A stretch of DNA of 64,000 bases from Zychaea mexicana (GCF_025766255.1 NW_026516815.1:1-64000); one strand, 5' to 3'; positions 10,514-24,600 are shown, numbered from the stretch's first letter. The notes: generated by a model from the sequence alone, not told the origin. Program-made: numbers and translations.

Positions 10514-12211
10514 CTGACCGAATCAGTGGCTCAAACCAAAAATGTAGCCTTGGAGCGTCCATTATACGGCAAGCCCTACATAAAGACGCATGTAGTCCAA
10601 GAGCAAACACATATCACTATCCCTGTCAATTTAATTGCATGCCACCTTGCCACCAGTCAATGCACCAGTCTTGAATGGAATTACTGCTGGGAGAAGTCTC
10701 GTAGCGAAGAAGCTGCTCGTCCCCAGCACACCTTTCTGTGGCATCTAAAGACAAGACATAGTAAAAATTAAGCGGATCGTAATTTATACCAAAAGGGACT
10801 ATATGTTAAGCTAAGTGGGACGTAATGCACAGTAAACGGTGCTCTTTAACTTATATAAAAAGCAACTGCAAAAGAGCAGGATTTTTCTCTCGGGCTTTAA
10901 TTAGAACATCATTATTCGGCAACGACAAGTAGTCTGCAAAGAGACGATCAGAGACACAATGTGTAATTTGCTGTGAAAACAGGCAACAGTAGGGGTAAAT
11001 TCGCTGCGTCTCTCTTTTCTTTTTTATTATCACATAACGAAGGCTCCGATCACGTACGCACAAACCCACACTATTAACAAGCATAACGTACGCAAATCAT
11101 CAAGGAAGCAAAGGTAGTCTAGGAATAAGAAATTCAGGAAGAGTGCAACACAGATTTTTCTTTTTTGGATAGTGACGAAGTTACGCGTGTGTCAAACCTT
11201 GATCGTTCCAACAGCTTTCCCCTGAAACGAAAACTCGAAATGCACAAAGGGATGGCGAGTAAACAAGGTAATAAATGGAGCAACGAATTAAGCGCAAAAG
11301 TGTCAAACGTTGTAAAAAGTCATCGTTTGTAGTGTTATTTTCCTGATCGTCCCAAAGGAACTTAAACGCTGCTTTAAAAGAACGTAGAACCGCACAAAAA
11401 CAAACGAACCGATTTACTTTATCGGCAGCAATGAAAAACAATAAAGGAATGAGTCGAATTCACTAGCGGCAGCGGATACTTATTTATGAGCGGGCCAACG
11501 TATCTGCAGCAGCACATGCTCGGGATGGAGGATAGAACTTTAACAGCAGCATAAACTGGGATGGGGGATGGAGGGAGAGAACTGTTGGCGGATAGCGACA
11601 ATGGTAAAGCAACAGTTTGACGAGCACGGTTAAACATAAAAGATTACGGGTCTTTATTATATACTGCAGCGATGGGGGCATCTTTTTCCGCACACACACA
11701 ACATTACGTACCACACACACAGTCAAAAGATAAAGTACTGTGAAACACGCTATACACACACGACGACTGTTTGCCTTGTTGGCTGAAGGACTGTAAACTG
11801 GCTGCTGGGTGCATGGTGTTCTCAATATTCACTGATGGTAAATTGTCTACCTTGTCAGTCACGCCTAATTCCGGCATTGACTGCTCACAGAAAAGCACTT
11901 CTTCCGTGAATGTACATGCTCATTCGCATTCGTGTCTTTGTTTTCGCTTGACACGGTGCCGTGCACGGCCCCACTCACAAACAAGCGCCGATACCATCGG
12001 AGGGTACAGCTCCGCATGGTGAGAGACACGTACCACTACCGCCGCAGCACGTTTGTTTAGATGACCACCAAGCACACCCCCTTTCCTTTCCTTTTGTGAT
12101 AGTCCCTTTGAGCCATATGCTGAAAGCCATACTAGTAAGCAAAAGCCAATGAAAATTCATGGAGCCTGGTGGAACTTTTTAAAGTCCCGAGCGTGACAGT
12201 CAAAAAACGTC

Positions 12212-12219
12212 TATATAAA
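12212..12219 (+). promoter_or_regulatory. Orphan TATA box (TATATAAA)
   Basis: TATATAAA is followed by about 40 nt of pyrimidine-rich sequence typical of fungal core promoters. No convincing ORF follows. A non-coding transcript or a dead promoter are both possible. Confidence 0.4.
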
Positions 12220-12995
12220 GCGAGCAGTTTCGCTTTTCTTTTACTTCTTTTTTCTTCTTCACTTTAGTTCGTTTTGGAAAGGCGTTGGGCTGTATGCGCG
12301 GGAGTCACTGTCCGTGCTATGATCAGTTCCGTGCCAGTGCTGGCGATTGTTCAGAGTTTTCTGATGATTGGATGGGCTCAGTGGTCCGCCATGAAGAGAT
12401 GACTGCAATGTACCAGTGCGGGTCAGTGGAGGGTGAGGAACGAACAGATTATTATTACTATTATTTATTACACACATTATTACACACAAATAAGAAAATG
12501 ATAAACAAAATAAAACAATCTTTTTCTTTTCGCACTCTTCTCATAAACGTTTTGCCGCTTTTACCTTTCTTTTATGTGCAAGACAAGTTCCTTATTTTTT
12601 TGCCCACCCACAGTTCCGTGCTAAACAAAGCGGAGAACAATGACAGCCGACAGTAACACGATCACAACGCGCTTTATCACACTTTGCTACGCCTTTTTAT
12701 TTTTATTTTTTTTTACTTTCTGTGGTCGCGTAGTTCAGTTTGCGAAAATAATGGTAAGATAAAAAGTTCGTTCAGAGGATACGTTCCGACCAATCTGGTT
12801 TGCTTTTTTCACATGTATCATACTTCACGCGCCTAGTGGGAAAAGCAGATAGATAGGATATAAGGTCGACGCTCTTTTTCTTGAAAAGAACCCCTTTCTC
12901 TGCATCCACCACGCTTGCCAGCTTAGGGTTATCGTTCGTTAAGCTGACCACCGAGCGAGCTCAATGCGAGACTAAAGACGACAAGTAGTCTAAAA

Positions 12996-13147
12996 CTACA
13001 CCTCCATAAGCGTATTCAGCGTAGTGTTTTCGCCTGGACGAGTGACGTCCCCCAGCTTTGGTTCCATCACCCCAATTTCATTCACGGCCAGCACGGAAGG
13101 TCTGCGCATGAAGAAGCCGAGCATGACAGCAAAGTACAATGGAGACC
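12996..13147 (-). CDS. Coding-like terminal exon of an unidentified gene (partial)
   Basis: On the minus strand a strong acceptor (TTTTTTGCGCAG) precedes an open stretch of 49 codons ending in TAG. It starts with a hydrophobic stretch (SPLYFAVMLGFF) followed by a polar tail containing EPKLGDVTRPGENTT. The composition looks like the end of a membrane protein. No matching upstream exon could be identified, so this may be a gene relic or chance. Function unknown. Confidence 0.25.
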
Positions 13148-14059
13148 CTGCGCAAAAAACATCTTAACTTGACCACAGAGCCTCGAAAAAACAAGGGTTT
13201 AGTATGTACGTGTTGCTACGTGTCTGCCCATTGCGCTAGTTGCAATTGTGTGAGCAAAGCGCTGCGAATCTCTTCGCAAGAACAGCCGCTATTTCGCTCA
13301 AAATGGGTGCCGCGAATAAAAATAAAATGTGTTTTGACATGCTTGTCCTGGCAACAAGCGGTTTTCGGGAACATGGATTGTCATGACTACTGAATGCCAT
13401 AGCAATAAGCAGCTTTCTTATGCAGCGTGGTTAAGCAAGCCTCATGAAGAAGGATGTTCACTGTGAGCGGTAAAGACATCATCGGTGGAATGAACCGGAA
13501 AAAAAAAATTCGTTGAGATGCTCTGTGCTGATCAGAGCAACTACGAAAAGGAAGCAGGATACAGAAAGCACGTTGTTCTTCTTCTCTTCTTTTCTTACGA
13601 TGAACCATCATACGAAAGAGTATAGACTATTGTAACTTGGACGATAACAACATAGTCACTACTCCTTGTGACCCTGACGCGGCATCACAACTGTCGTACC
13701 ATTCGCACTCGACCATCTCCTCGCCGCCGCAATTCTCGCCCGGCCTGCCGTCGTCCCTTCCACTCCAGCACTATGCTCCCACTTCTCCTGTCCTTTTTCT
13801 TGCTCTCGCTCCTCTGTTGGTTGAGGTTGCCGATGACAAAGAGACCGAAGCTGGTGACGAGCAAGTCCCAGAAGAAGATGAAGAGATTCCATAAACAACC
13901 AGAGCAACTTGATGCACGTAGACTGGGGTCCGCCCTCGTACCCCTGGTAGCATCAACAAAATTCCAAAAAGTAAGCTAGTTTACATTGACACGTACGCTC
14001 ACTGACCTGAACACGTCTATTCTGTCTGTTATGATACAAGCTCTTGTCAGCCATTTTTA

Positions 14060-15640
14060 CGACGCGTCTCATGGCCACGAATAAGCGATTTCACAGTGTA
14101 CAGCAGCAATTAACGCTCGCAGCTCTATATCAATCGTGCGTGCTTATGCCCCTCGGAAGACAAAGGAAGCTCAGTAAAGCCTTTGTCTAATGCACTAGTA
14201 GCGATCGACTACACGCTTCTGTCATCCGAAGCATACCTTGCCGCCGGCCACATCTGTTCTTCGCAAGGAAAATAACAGCACACTATTGGCAATTACGAAC
14301 AAGGTCTACGTCTAGTATCTTTATTTGAATGGCCCACTCTTTACTGGCAACAAGAAGAAGCTATTAAACGGCTTAGACGACGGGTGGACCCTGTAGCGAA
14401 GCTGTCAGTTGAAATCATTGGACGTATATTTCTCACATGATGGGCGGTTATCGCTATGACTAATATGCATTTTCGCAAGCGTACTCGTCTCAAAGCTTTG
14501 GAGAGAATGCTTGCCACGTATTGCAAAATGTGTGCATATCTATGCATTATACATGTCTTAATTGGCAGATTTATTTTCCAAAAGAGCACCTTTACAGAAT
14601 CGAAAGGTGCACGACATGGCACCTCGCCAGCTACAACGATCTGTTGAGATGGTAAACCTCCTCTAGGTCAGTCCACCAGCTACCGATGATTTCGGATTTA
14701 ATCGATTGTATGCATCGACATGATCTACTCATAAACGGAAAATAGTTCTGAATAACAAGCATTGTTCCGACAGCATTCCCTTTTACTGTTTGTCACATTG
14801 CTCCAAATACGCTGACAAAGCTATCGATTACATAGGTTCTAACAATAGATATCGGCAATAGCATGTTGATGGGATTCCCCTTTAAAGCAGACCGACATTC
14901 TAGTATGGTGTTGTTTTGGAGTGTGTGCTATTCTCCTCTACGTACGGTATATGTCACAATCCCCCTTTCACATATTAACTTAATTGTTACATGATGACTT
15001 TGACACAAACCATCTGTTTGAGTAACTGCTACCACACTGTCCACTGCTACGTCATCTTGGCATCGATCCATATTCTTATGAAATTTAGAGCATTTATAGG
15101 AGCACTATCATCGTCTCAAATAGATCTAAAACTACCGAAGGTTTTATCAAAATGGTCTTCTGTTATTGTTATATTTTTACTTGAACGTCACACTCCCCAC
15201 CAAAATGTTTCGAGGGTTTACCTATGACCATCTCCAAACCACTGCTAGGGCAACACGTCTGCAAATGTCTCCTCTACAAACTATCCGCGGAATGTGAGCG
15301 CTAGAACCCTTGAAGGTCCAAAGTATAAATACCTTGCAGGATCTACACATCAGCATGACCGACGGCACCAATATGCCATTTTCTATGACAGCTATCTCGA
15401 GCTATACAGTTGTATTCTCAATTAGACGAAAACTTGAAAGAGTGTACATAAACAGCTACTGCTTATCGGCGAGCACCATGGCTAGTATTTTACAGAGCTG
15501 TACGGCACTAGAACTAACGCTCGGGCTCCCAATATCGCATCTTTGCAATCCATCGATCTCGTGCGCTCATTCGGAAGCATATCAGCAACAACCATGGCGA
15601 ACTTTCTGCGAAAGCTCCGAGCAAACTGATACTTGAGAAT
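14060..15640 (+). pseudogene. Decayed TPR/F-box(/LRR) protein gene, copy A
   Basis: Fragments of one protein are readable in shifting frames. A TPR-like part (EAYLAAGHICSSQGK, about 14230-14280) and QQEEAIKRLRRRVDP lead into an F-box start (KLSVEIIGRIF, about 14398). The F-box second half (VSKLWRECLPRIA) follows near 14490. LRR-like segments (TLQDLHIS near 15330) may extend it to about 15640 or beyond. Stops and frameshifts are frequent. TPR/F-box/LRR proteins usually act as SCF ubiquitin-ligase adaptors. A second relic of the same gene lies inverted at 41634-42200. The TPR/F-box identity is fairly secure; the LRR part is tentative. Confidence 0.6.
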
Positions 15641-16200
15641 GCTTAGCGAATGTAAACTAGAATCGTGTTCGTATGCCTCATTGCTGCATATAGTGAAGTA
15701 TGGAGGATTAGAAGTGATAATTCCTCCATCGAGCTGGATACCTTGAGAGAATGTTCATAACTGCGATTATGTAACCATGTCAAATGTGTTAGCGTCAAAA
15801 CGCACTATGAATTTCCATCCACTAGAATCGTTGACAAGATAACCTAATCATTTCGTATCACCCCAGAACCCGAGACAGTTTTGTGAAACCGTGCATTATC
15901 ATCCATATACCACTGCCAGATATGTTTTATAATAAAGCAAAAATAAGTATATATGAATAAAAAATATAATGCGAATTGAAAACTGTAACACATGCAAAAT
16001 AACAAGAGATTACTAGAGTACAGACGGGTTTTTTTTCTTTTGAAGGTGTTGAGTGATGAGATGTGTTTGTTGATATGTGATGAAAAAAACAGTGTGCGGT
16101 GAAGAATATTACGTATGCGTGTGTGTAAGTAATGATGGCGAGAAAACTGTTATGAATGAGATAAGCGGGTAAAAAAAACACAAAAGACTGATTGCTTCTG
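15641..16200. other. Spacer between the F-box relic and the 3' end of SPB1
   Basis: No gene seen. It may contain the decayed end of the relic. The AT-rich part after about 15920 should be the SPB1 3' UTR and terminator region. Confidence 0.5.
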
Positions 16201-19200
16201 TTACTTTCTACGACCACCCTTCTTCTTTTTCTTTTCTCGCCGTTTTTCAGCACGCAGTTCTTTCTTCATTACAGAATCCACCATCTTGTATCTGCCCTTA
16301 ACACCCGTAGGACGACCCTTGATACCACGATTGGCACCCTTGGCCACAACCAACTTGACGGCCTTCTTTGGTTTGCTCTTGCTAGCGCGCCCCACAATGC
16401 GATTGATGGACTGCAGCTTTTCTTTCTCAGTCATGTCGGGATTGTCTGCGACATCGTTGGCCTTCTTTGCAGCCTTGGCCATACGCTTAGCCATCTTCAT
16501 CTTCTTACGGGCCTTGGCTTCAGCAATCTTCTTGATAGGTCGAGCATCCAATGCCTTGAGCTTCTCTCGAAGTGCCTTGACGGCCTCCTTGGTTACTGGT
16601 AAATGGGGCTTATTGTGCTTGCCCTCGTCATCCAAAAACCTAGTATTTAAATTTTAGTACACGTGGACGGATTATGTCAACAAATGTTGTCGTTACACCC
16701 TCTCTTGAGTTCACTTACCATTCTGGGAGTCCCGTCTTGTCCCGGAATGCTTCTTTTGAGAATCCTTCATCGATTAGATCAGCCTTGGTCTTTTCCCGGT
16801 TAGCTAATTGAAGAGCCAATGTCACGGCTTCGGGGGTAACCAAACCCTTCTCTAAAATCGCGAGGTAAATCAACAAACTTAGTAAAATTTCCTCCTTTGT
16901 CTAGTTTTTTCCCAGATACCAAAACACTTTCTTACCTTTAGCACGCTTGACAGCCTTTGAGTTTTCATCCTCTACGCCATTCCACATTTCGTCATCCGAA
17001 TCCGCAAATTCGTCATCTTCTTGTACAACTTCAAAGTCGCTCTCTTCTTCGTCATCCTCGTTGTCCTCGTCTTCAGGTTGTAACTCCTCTTCAGCCTTCC
17101 GCTTTCTCGAACCAATGGCAGCTTGTAGCGTATCCTTTTCTTCTTCGCTACTATCGTCTTCATCTTCCTCATCCAATCCATCAATGCCTTGGAAAATATC
17201 ACTGTCGAAAAACATGGATGCTGACGTGGACAAACCGCTGGCTGTACGTTTGGCCATTGCAGCCTTGTGACCGAGATCATTTAACAACGAGTTTCCAGTC
17301 TTACGCTTTTGGACGGACCGTGCAGTTGAAACATCATCATCGTCGTCGCTTAATGCACCAATCTGCTGCAGCTCAATATCCGAATCTTCATCGCTTGACT
17401 CTTGTTGCTCCTCGGCTTCGTCGTCATTGTCACTGTCATCAGAATCCGATGACATATCATCATCTTTTTCTTTGTTCTTGCCATCGAAACCGTGCCATTC
17501 ATCGAACTCTTGTCGCGCCTTTTTGGCTCTAAGCTTGGGATTCTTTTCGGCTTTTCGCTCCTTGTAGCGCTCATAGTCATCTTCAAGCTGTTGATCGAGT
17601 TCGTCTTCGTAATCGCTACCGTCAACTACCATTGTATCCATTTGTTGTATCCGGCCCTTCAAAGCGCCACCCATCGCTGTGTCATCATCGTTCACATCAT
17701 CAGCCAAATCATCTGCAACAGACATGTCGCCCTTTTGAAGGCGCGTCAAAGCTGTTTCCTTGTCGATCTTTTTGATGCTGAACAATGATTCGCCATCAAC
17801 GCCCATTTGATCGATACCAATGTCGGTAGGTGCGGTCATGTTGAGTTGCATGCGGTGAATGTCTTTCATCTTTTTCTCGTTGGCCTTACGCTTGGCACGT
17901 TTGCGTTTAGCGGCTTCTTCTTTTGTAAGATTTTCCAATTCGGCCTGCAACTGTTCGTCTTCGTCCAACGGTTCTTCCTCGACAACAACTTCTTGAACCT
18001 TCTCCTTTGCATCAAGCTTAAACTGAACATTGATAGAGATTAGTTTCGCTTTTTCAAACATATTGTCTAGCTCCTTATTCTCTTTAAAATGAAGTGTTTA
18101 ACTTTACATACCTCTTCACGCAGATCAGAGCGCCATTTGAGCAACGTCTTGAAATCACGTTTGCCCAATACTTTCAAATCCTCGCAGTTCACCTTGATAT
18201 CTTCTGTCGTGATACTCTTCTTCAAGAGTCTATTAAAAAAATTATTAAATTAATTATGCATTCATTAGCTCTACCACTAATATCCATGTAGTGAGCCAGT
18301 CAACTTACTTTCTTGACTCGTCAGACTCAAACACCATTTGGTTATATGTGCCCAAAAATACAACAGGGTCCTGTGCTGTTATGAACTCCATGACATCAAT
18401 CTTCTTGTGCAAAGTATAATTTCCTTCCTCATAACCTTCACGTTGACGTTTCGCTTTCTATGAATGAACAAAGAATAAGTCACTTTTATCGCTCTGCCAA
18501 GTGCAACTATAGCGCAATTCCAGTAGCTTTCTTTTTTCTTCATACCTCAGGTCTAAAAATATCGCTAACTTTAGCCGGCTCGCCAGCATCCAGTTCTTCA
18601 AACACGGTCTTTGAGTCAAGGAAGCGAGGATCAATCTTTTTAGGTGCAAGGTAATCGCGACACACAACGAAAATTTCGGCAGAGACATTACGAGACGATG
18701 GGGGCTTGGTAGCTTCCACTTTGGCGAACAATTGTTGGAACACCCACATCAGCTTGTTGTAATCTTTGGATCTGAAAACCTTGGTGACGAATGTACCGCC
18801 TTTGCACAGAAAATCTGTAGCCAGCTTTAATGACATAAGTACCAATTCAACTTGGGAGTAAGCATCCTGAGCCCAAGCAGCACCGACGTTAGGAGCACCG
18901 TCGTGAAGTACACTACAGAAGCATATGTTGTTTAAGCATTGTCGCTTCCTTTTTCCTGTATACATGTATATTATATTAAACCACATTAAAAAAGACGTAC
19001 ACATCGGCTTTCCATGTCTTCATTTCTTGGCGAAGGTGTGTTCGGCACTTGTCAGTGGTAATGTCGTCTTGGAACGTAATGACGTTGGGTATCGGTTTGA
19101 TTGGTGCAAGATCGACACCTATTACAAGTAGAAAAAAAAAAGAGTAAGATCTCCTGCACGATTTCGCTGGTTCGGCCAATCACTGGTTTCCTATTTTCCA

Positions 19201-19631
19201 AAATCTTACCAATAATCATACTGGACGTTGGCATGTACTTTGTGGCGACTTGAAGCCTATTTACAACAAAAAGTAATTTGGCGATGAATAAGCTTTCAAA
19301 TACATATACAATGGTCCCAAATGTTCAGATCGTCGGGATAATGATAACGTACCAACCACCAGGGGCAGCACACAAATCAATTAATACTCGAGCTCGTTCG
19401 AGAAATTCATATTTCTTGTTGAGTTGGATAAGTTTGAACGCGGAACGTGCACGATAACCTTGTTCCTTGGCCAAATGATAGTACTTATCCAAACGTCCTA
19501 TACGAGGAGCACAAAAAGGTTGTAAATAAATGAATTAGCGACACATGCGAATCGTCTTGTGTATATATTCCTAGCATGGCTGATTCTTGCTTACCCTTGG
19601 ACGATTTCTTATCACGGCCCTTTTTACCCAT
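16201..19631 (-). CDS. SPB1: AdoMet-dependent rRNA 2'-O-methyltransferase, FtsJ/Spb1 family
   Basis: Ten exons in transcript order: 19631-19595, 19497-19353, 19256-19210, 19118-19001, 18912-18546, 18457-18309, 18229-18112, 18022-16936, 16851-16719, 16639-16201. They give 879 residues, close to yeast Spb1. The N-terminal FtsJ domain has the SAM motif DLCAAPGGW. The likely K-D-K-E catalytic set is K34 (ARSAFKLIQ), D in [11 protein letters not shown] in GTFVTKVF, and E in SAEIFVV. A very acidic middle (long Asp/Glu/Ser runs) and a Lys/Arg-rich C-terminus ([10 protein letters not shown]...KKKKGGRRK) match the Spb1 C-terminal domain. The enzyme methylates the 25S rRNA A-loop in nucleolar pre-60S particles (family knowledge). 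The exon 8 acceptor at 18023 was chosen over one 50 nt upstream because it gives [10 protein letters not shown] in phase. Confidence 0.95.
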
Positions 19632-21658
19632 GATCGGAAGTGATTAAACCAAAAAAAAGAGTTCAAGCAAGATAAAAAAAAGTTGCTGAACCTTTCAAAA
19701 TAGTTTCCCCTTTCCAAATTCGGAAACGAAAAGCCACAATCATGCTTTAACTTTATGGATTCAACGTCAGCTTTAGGAAAGTTTCAAATGAGTTCCACCA
19801 CACTAAATCAAGCCCACCAAGCACATCACTTAAACCCATGCGCACTTGAAGCATCGGTATAGTAGCACTTTTATACCATAATTCCTTTTCCTTAAATAAG
19901 CAGCGAGCCAGAAGTAAAAGACGATGAACGTTGGATTCAAAGTTGGCGACGTTTTTGAGTATTCAACTAGCTATTGAGCTTTTTTGTGCCGGTTCTACAC
20001 AAAGCACTCTTGCTCTTTTGTTGATTTTAGAGCTGCAAATTTAAGGATCATTTTCGAACTTCCTAGAGCGTCAATTACTGATACAGGACATAAATTCTGA
20101 TGACTCACGCCTTGAAAATATATCATATTTATATCTTTTACACAGTGAAGTTGAAATGCAAGGGATTGTACGTAGAAATGCCTGCTGATGGTGCGGCTGT
20201 ATCGGTTGTGTTGTGCCTGAAAACTCAGGTGCATTGAGATGATATCCAGCTACGCTATCACCATCTTTGCTACAAAATGTAGTCAATGGCAAGTTACTTT
20301 TTTAAACCACATTGTTCCTGACAAAAAAGCTTCAAGTAAATAATACAAGAAATGACATATCGTACGTTTATTGACATCATCATGCATCTTTGTGCTCTAA
20401 GTAGGATATACTAAGGGGGGCTTCAGATATCTACGTGCATAAACATGAACATAAGAGATGAGTGGTGCCTGTGATTGGTTGGAAGTTAATGCTGGACTTT
20501 TATGTTATGCCAATCTTTTACATGTCTCCCAAGGACCTCCATCTAAAAACCAAACGTTTTATAAATGAAATCCCTTCTTCACTAAGAAAGATGTAATCAC
20601 AGTATAATCTGAAAATAGCAGCAATAATATACTTTCAGGCACAAACGTTAGGACGCGTCGGTTTCTTCGTTTAAGCCCTTAATCTCCTGAGGTTTCTTTT
20701 CGACTAGTAGTGGGACCTATGTACTTGGTAAAACAATATACCGCAATAAAAGGTCCGTTGGTCCATCAGGTGGATTCTGGCGTGTTTCCTTATTCTAAAT
20801 ACTTCAGTTACCCTTTGCTATAGCTCTTTTGACTGCCCTTTCTAAAGGCATTGTTGTGAGGCTGTAAAGTTCTGTATGGACATCTTGTATTTCAGACTAC
20901 ATAGTGCTTGAGAACGGACCATGCAAATGTAAAAGATAGCCCGATTTCTTAAACAATATGATACCAATGTCATACAATAAAGCGTGGCGTCTACTACTAT
21001 CATATTAGCTTATTGTTAAGAAGCTGAAATGATGATTCGTTGTACAGGCCTAATTTTTCTATTATCTGTGTTATTTTCACATCTATGGTTTTTACGCGTA
21101 TAATAGTTGTAGATCCCAGTAAATCTTATCGTTGTATAACTGCGGGCAACAACGGAGCAGCATACCATGTTACAGAAGTTTGGTAAAACATCCAACGCGT
21201 TCGCAACAGAACTTCCCTGCTAACCCGATAAGCGGAATTTAAGAATCAGATCCGATATCTGACTTGTATATTATACTGTCTATTTGAATTAGAAAGAGCA
21301 CATCATCTGTATAAAAAAACAAGGTTTAAGAACCGCAGTTATCGGCATATTATGTGCATGGCAGAGATCGCCCGGGAATGCTGTGCGACGTTGGGGAGGG
21401 TGGGGGGGTCGGTGGGGTTAAAAGAGAGAAAGAGACGCGAGTAGAGTGGGAGGTTGATAGATAAAAGCCAAGATAAGGGGACCCCTACACAAATAAGAAA
21501 AATTCCGGTCCATGGGCCACACAACACGTATTTTTTATATGTGCTTTAATGCATTTTTTATACTACTACTGCTACTGCTTCCCTATCCTCCGCCCCCCCC
21601 CACACCCCTTCTCCCCGTGACAAAACTGATATGTCACAAGTAAGAGCTTTTCTTTATT
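19632..21658. other. Two-kilobase gap between SPB1 and ATG7
   Basis: AT-rich, with no supported gene or repeat family. Its right part holds G- and C-runs (around 21400 and 21590) just downstream of the ATG7 stop. The SPB1 promoter must lie just above 19632; no clear TATA box was seen. Confidence 0.55.
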
Positions 21659-24600
21659 CTAAAAATCATCCTCTTCTTCGTCGCCCCAATCTTGGTCCAA
21701 CAATAGCGCATCACTTTCTGCCTTCATCTGTGCAATACCAGACACTTGTTCTAGATGCTCTGGGTCACGCAGGATCTTACTTATAAACTGCAATGGATTT
21801 TGCTGATAGGCTTCGATAACCTATTGGTTGAATTTGTGGGGGAGATAGTTGTTGTTTACTAGCGTTCACGTATACACACACATCGTCATATCATGATCAT
21901 TGTCCTCCTCATTCCCTCTCTTAGAACCCCCAAAAAGAAAAATTTCTTTGTTCGAGCCACCACGCGGTGGAAATGGACTTGCCTTTTCTGAACAACCCGT
22001 GCAGTTGGCGTAACTTTGTCCCACAATAAGCATGTTGTGAAATTGACCGAGGAATCCGCGGATTTGGTGAGGGACACGGCCCAAAACACAATCACTGTCG
22101 TCGGATGCAGCCGCTTCGATGCTATTTTGTTTGTTTGTTTTTTTCGTTATAGTTAGCCATGTTTTTAATTGCATGAAAATCTCTCAACGACGACAAGGTT
22201 CTCTCTCTCTCTCTCTCTATGTATCAAGAAACTCAACGTTACCCATCTTTATGTTGAAGCACTGATACCATCAGCTCGACGCCAAGAGCACCGGCAATGG
22301 CAGCGAGTCCGGGTCTGGTAACCGTGCATTGCTGGTCCAACGTACGATCCGTCAATGACTAAGGTAGTTTCCCTCTTTTTTCTTAGCGTGATGTTTTATA
22401 CACACACACACACACACACACATGCACACATGCATTCATGCATCTCTTTTGTTGGGTTGCGGGTGTGTTTGTTTGTTTGTGTGTGGGGGAGAGAAAAAGG
22501 TTTTATTGTAACCCAAACTTACATCTGCTGGGGCAACAATATCGTTACAAAAATAACAGCCCAAGGAGCCATGTTTGGACCCATGGCGCATCACCAAATA
22601 CGTGTCAAATCCAAGCGCTGCGTTGATCACCAGTTTGTTGGCTTGTGTGGCAAGCAAGGTAGGGAACCATCGGCTTTCACGGCTGTCGGTTAACAGATAG
22701 ACAACATCGTGCGATCGAATTAAATCAGTCAACTGTTGAATGTCATTCGATAAAGCATCGTCCGAACCAGCGGCGGCGACATGTCCAGGCATAGGAATTG
22801 ACAGATTGTATCCGACAGAGTTCTATCATGATGGTGTTGCCGCCGAATATAATGAGTTAGGACCCCAACGCATGCACGTAATGTATGGGGTATTATGGGG
22901 GGGCAATTATGAACGAATGCATGATGCAATGGCACACACACACACACACACTCTCTCTCTCACTGAAAACTTAAAGCACACTTCCTCACCACGGTGGGTT
23001 GGATCTCCAAAAGACTTTTAGCGGCAGCTTCGGCCTTGGGCTGCCCTCCATTGACGCAATCCTTGAACGTATAAAGGGGTTGTCGAACAGGGTTACTGAA
23101 CGAGACTCGACCATTATCGACAAATGTGATATGACGAATGCCCCACCCCTAGAAGAAACGGAAGCTTTAACATGCTGCTAATTACGCTCACCCCTTCCAA
23201 AAGCCTTACTCCCCGTTCCTTCTCTCCCCTTTCATCCTCCTCATCCTCCCCACCCCCACTAACTATTTCACTATTGTTACCCCACCTCCTCTATTTTTCC
23301 AAGCCTCGCCCCTTAATTTCATTCATTAAATAAAAAGAGAAGAAGACTTGCCAATAAACAGCGCGCTACATAGCATCCCAGTGTCCCTGCACCCAATAAC
23401 AGACATTTGGTATGCTTAACCTTATCCAGATCCAAGTCCGGCATGACGCGCCACCGCATCAATTTCAAGTTCAAATCGACTGCAGTATCTGCTAATCTAC
23501 GGTATGTAGGTGGCGGCGGAATCAGTAAAGTACAAAGGCGGCTCCCTCCCTCCCTCCCCCCCCCCAAGAACCCCTTTCCTCGATGACCCTTTGAGAAAAG
23601 CAAAAAGATAGAGCCTTTAAATGTATATAATTTACCGTATAGGGTCCATCAATGGGCCCAGATCAGCCATTCTTGGCGCAAGTTTAGCCTGTGCATTCCT
23701 TTCCCATCCGACCGACTTTGGTGGTTCTAGATGGATTGATCGGGGGGGGGGGTAAGTTCTTTTTTTCACACACGCACCAGCAACCAGCAACTTTTTTGCA
23801 TGAAATTTCCCTTCTTCCCCAGTAGGGTTGTTATTCACTACTTTACTTGTAAAAGTGGCCAAAGGTGGCAATTCGGCGACAAGCAGCCGCGAGGCGTCAA
23901 TCGACGTAACCTTTCCAGGTATCTCGCGGTAGCACAGCACATTTAATTTGCGGATGCCGTGCTTTTCATGCAGTAGTGCAAGTAGGTTCCGCAACGGCCA
24001 GCCCGGGATGGTGTCTCGATTGGAAGGGTCTGCGAACCCAACCCAGAACTAGCCAAGATCTCTTTTTTAATCAACGGATCGCACACTCTTTTTCCTGTTT
24101 GTATTATTGAGCTAACCTCGTCCTGTTCTTTGGTATAGAACTCGTCCCAGTCGCGTAAGCGACCCAAGAGCACTGTTGTTGGTTTGCGCCTGACTAGGAA
24201 GAACGGTGGCCGATCGGCAGCTTGATAGGCATTGGCCAACGCGGTCGTCTTTTTTTTTATATCGGAAGATCAAATAAGGGAGAGCGGTGGTGGTGGGGGG
24301 GAGGAGGAGGACAAGGGCAGGGTGGAAGTGAGTACAAAAAGGTACAGGGACCCAGCCACTAGGTCATAAAGAAAGAAAAAAAGAAAGCAGGAACAGTGGA
24401 TAGATGGGGGATTTATTTTACCTCGACGGGACTAAAGGTGTGGGCGATCGGACTGATGGGTTGGGATTGTAACCACGGCTCCTGCGGCATCAGAGCCGGG
24501 AATGCAAACCAATAGTAGAATTTGTATCTTTTCAGATCTGCAAACGTAAGCAGGAGGAAATGCGAAAGGACGCTCGGACGATCAAATGCATCTCCGCTCT

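Larger units (their letters stand above)
8621..14050. other. Gene-poor accessory region
   Basis: More than 5 kb without a convincing gene. It contains the 98-bp duplication, a truncated and a complete pogo-like MITE, a minisatellite, an orphan TATA box near 12212 and one coding-like minus-strand segment near 13.1 kb. A Ser/Pro-rich open frame at 13637-13894 lacks an ATG start and has no recognisable domain. Confidence 0.5.

Noticed and set aside
10502..10771. Gene in the frame following the minisatellite
   Set aside because: It begins inside the repeat and has no recognisable content, promoter or splice context.
12280..12440. U3, SRP or RNase P RNA
   Set aside because: None of the diagnostic boxes or conserved helices of these RNAs was found; kept only as an unexplained promoter-like locus.
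13637..13894. Ser/Pro-rich plus-strand gene
   Set aside because: No ATG start, splice context or domain; the opposite strand is equally open, so it is left within the gene-poor region.
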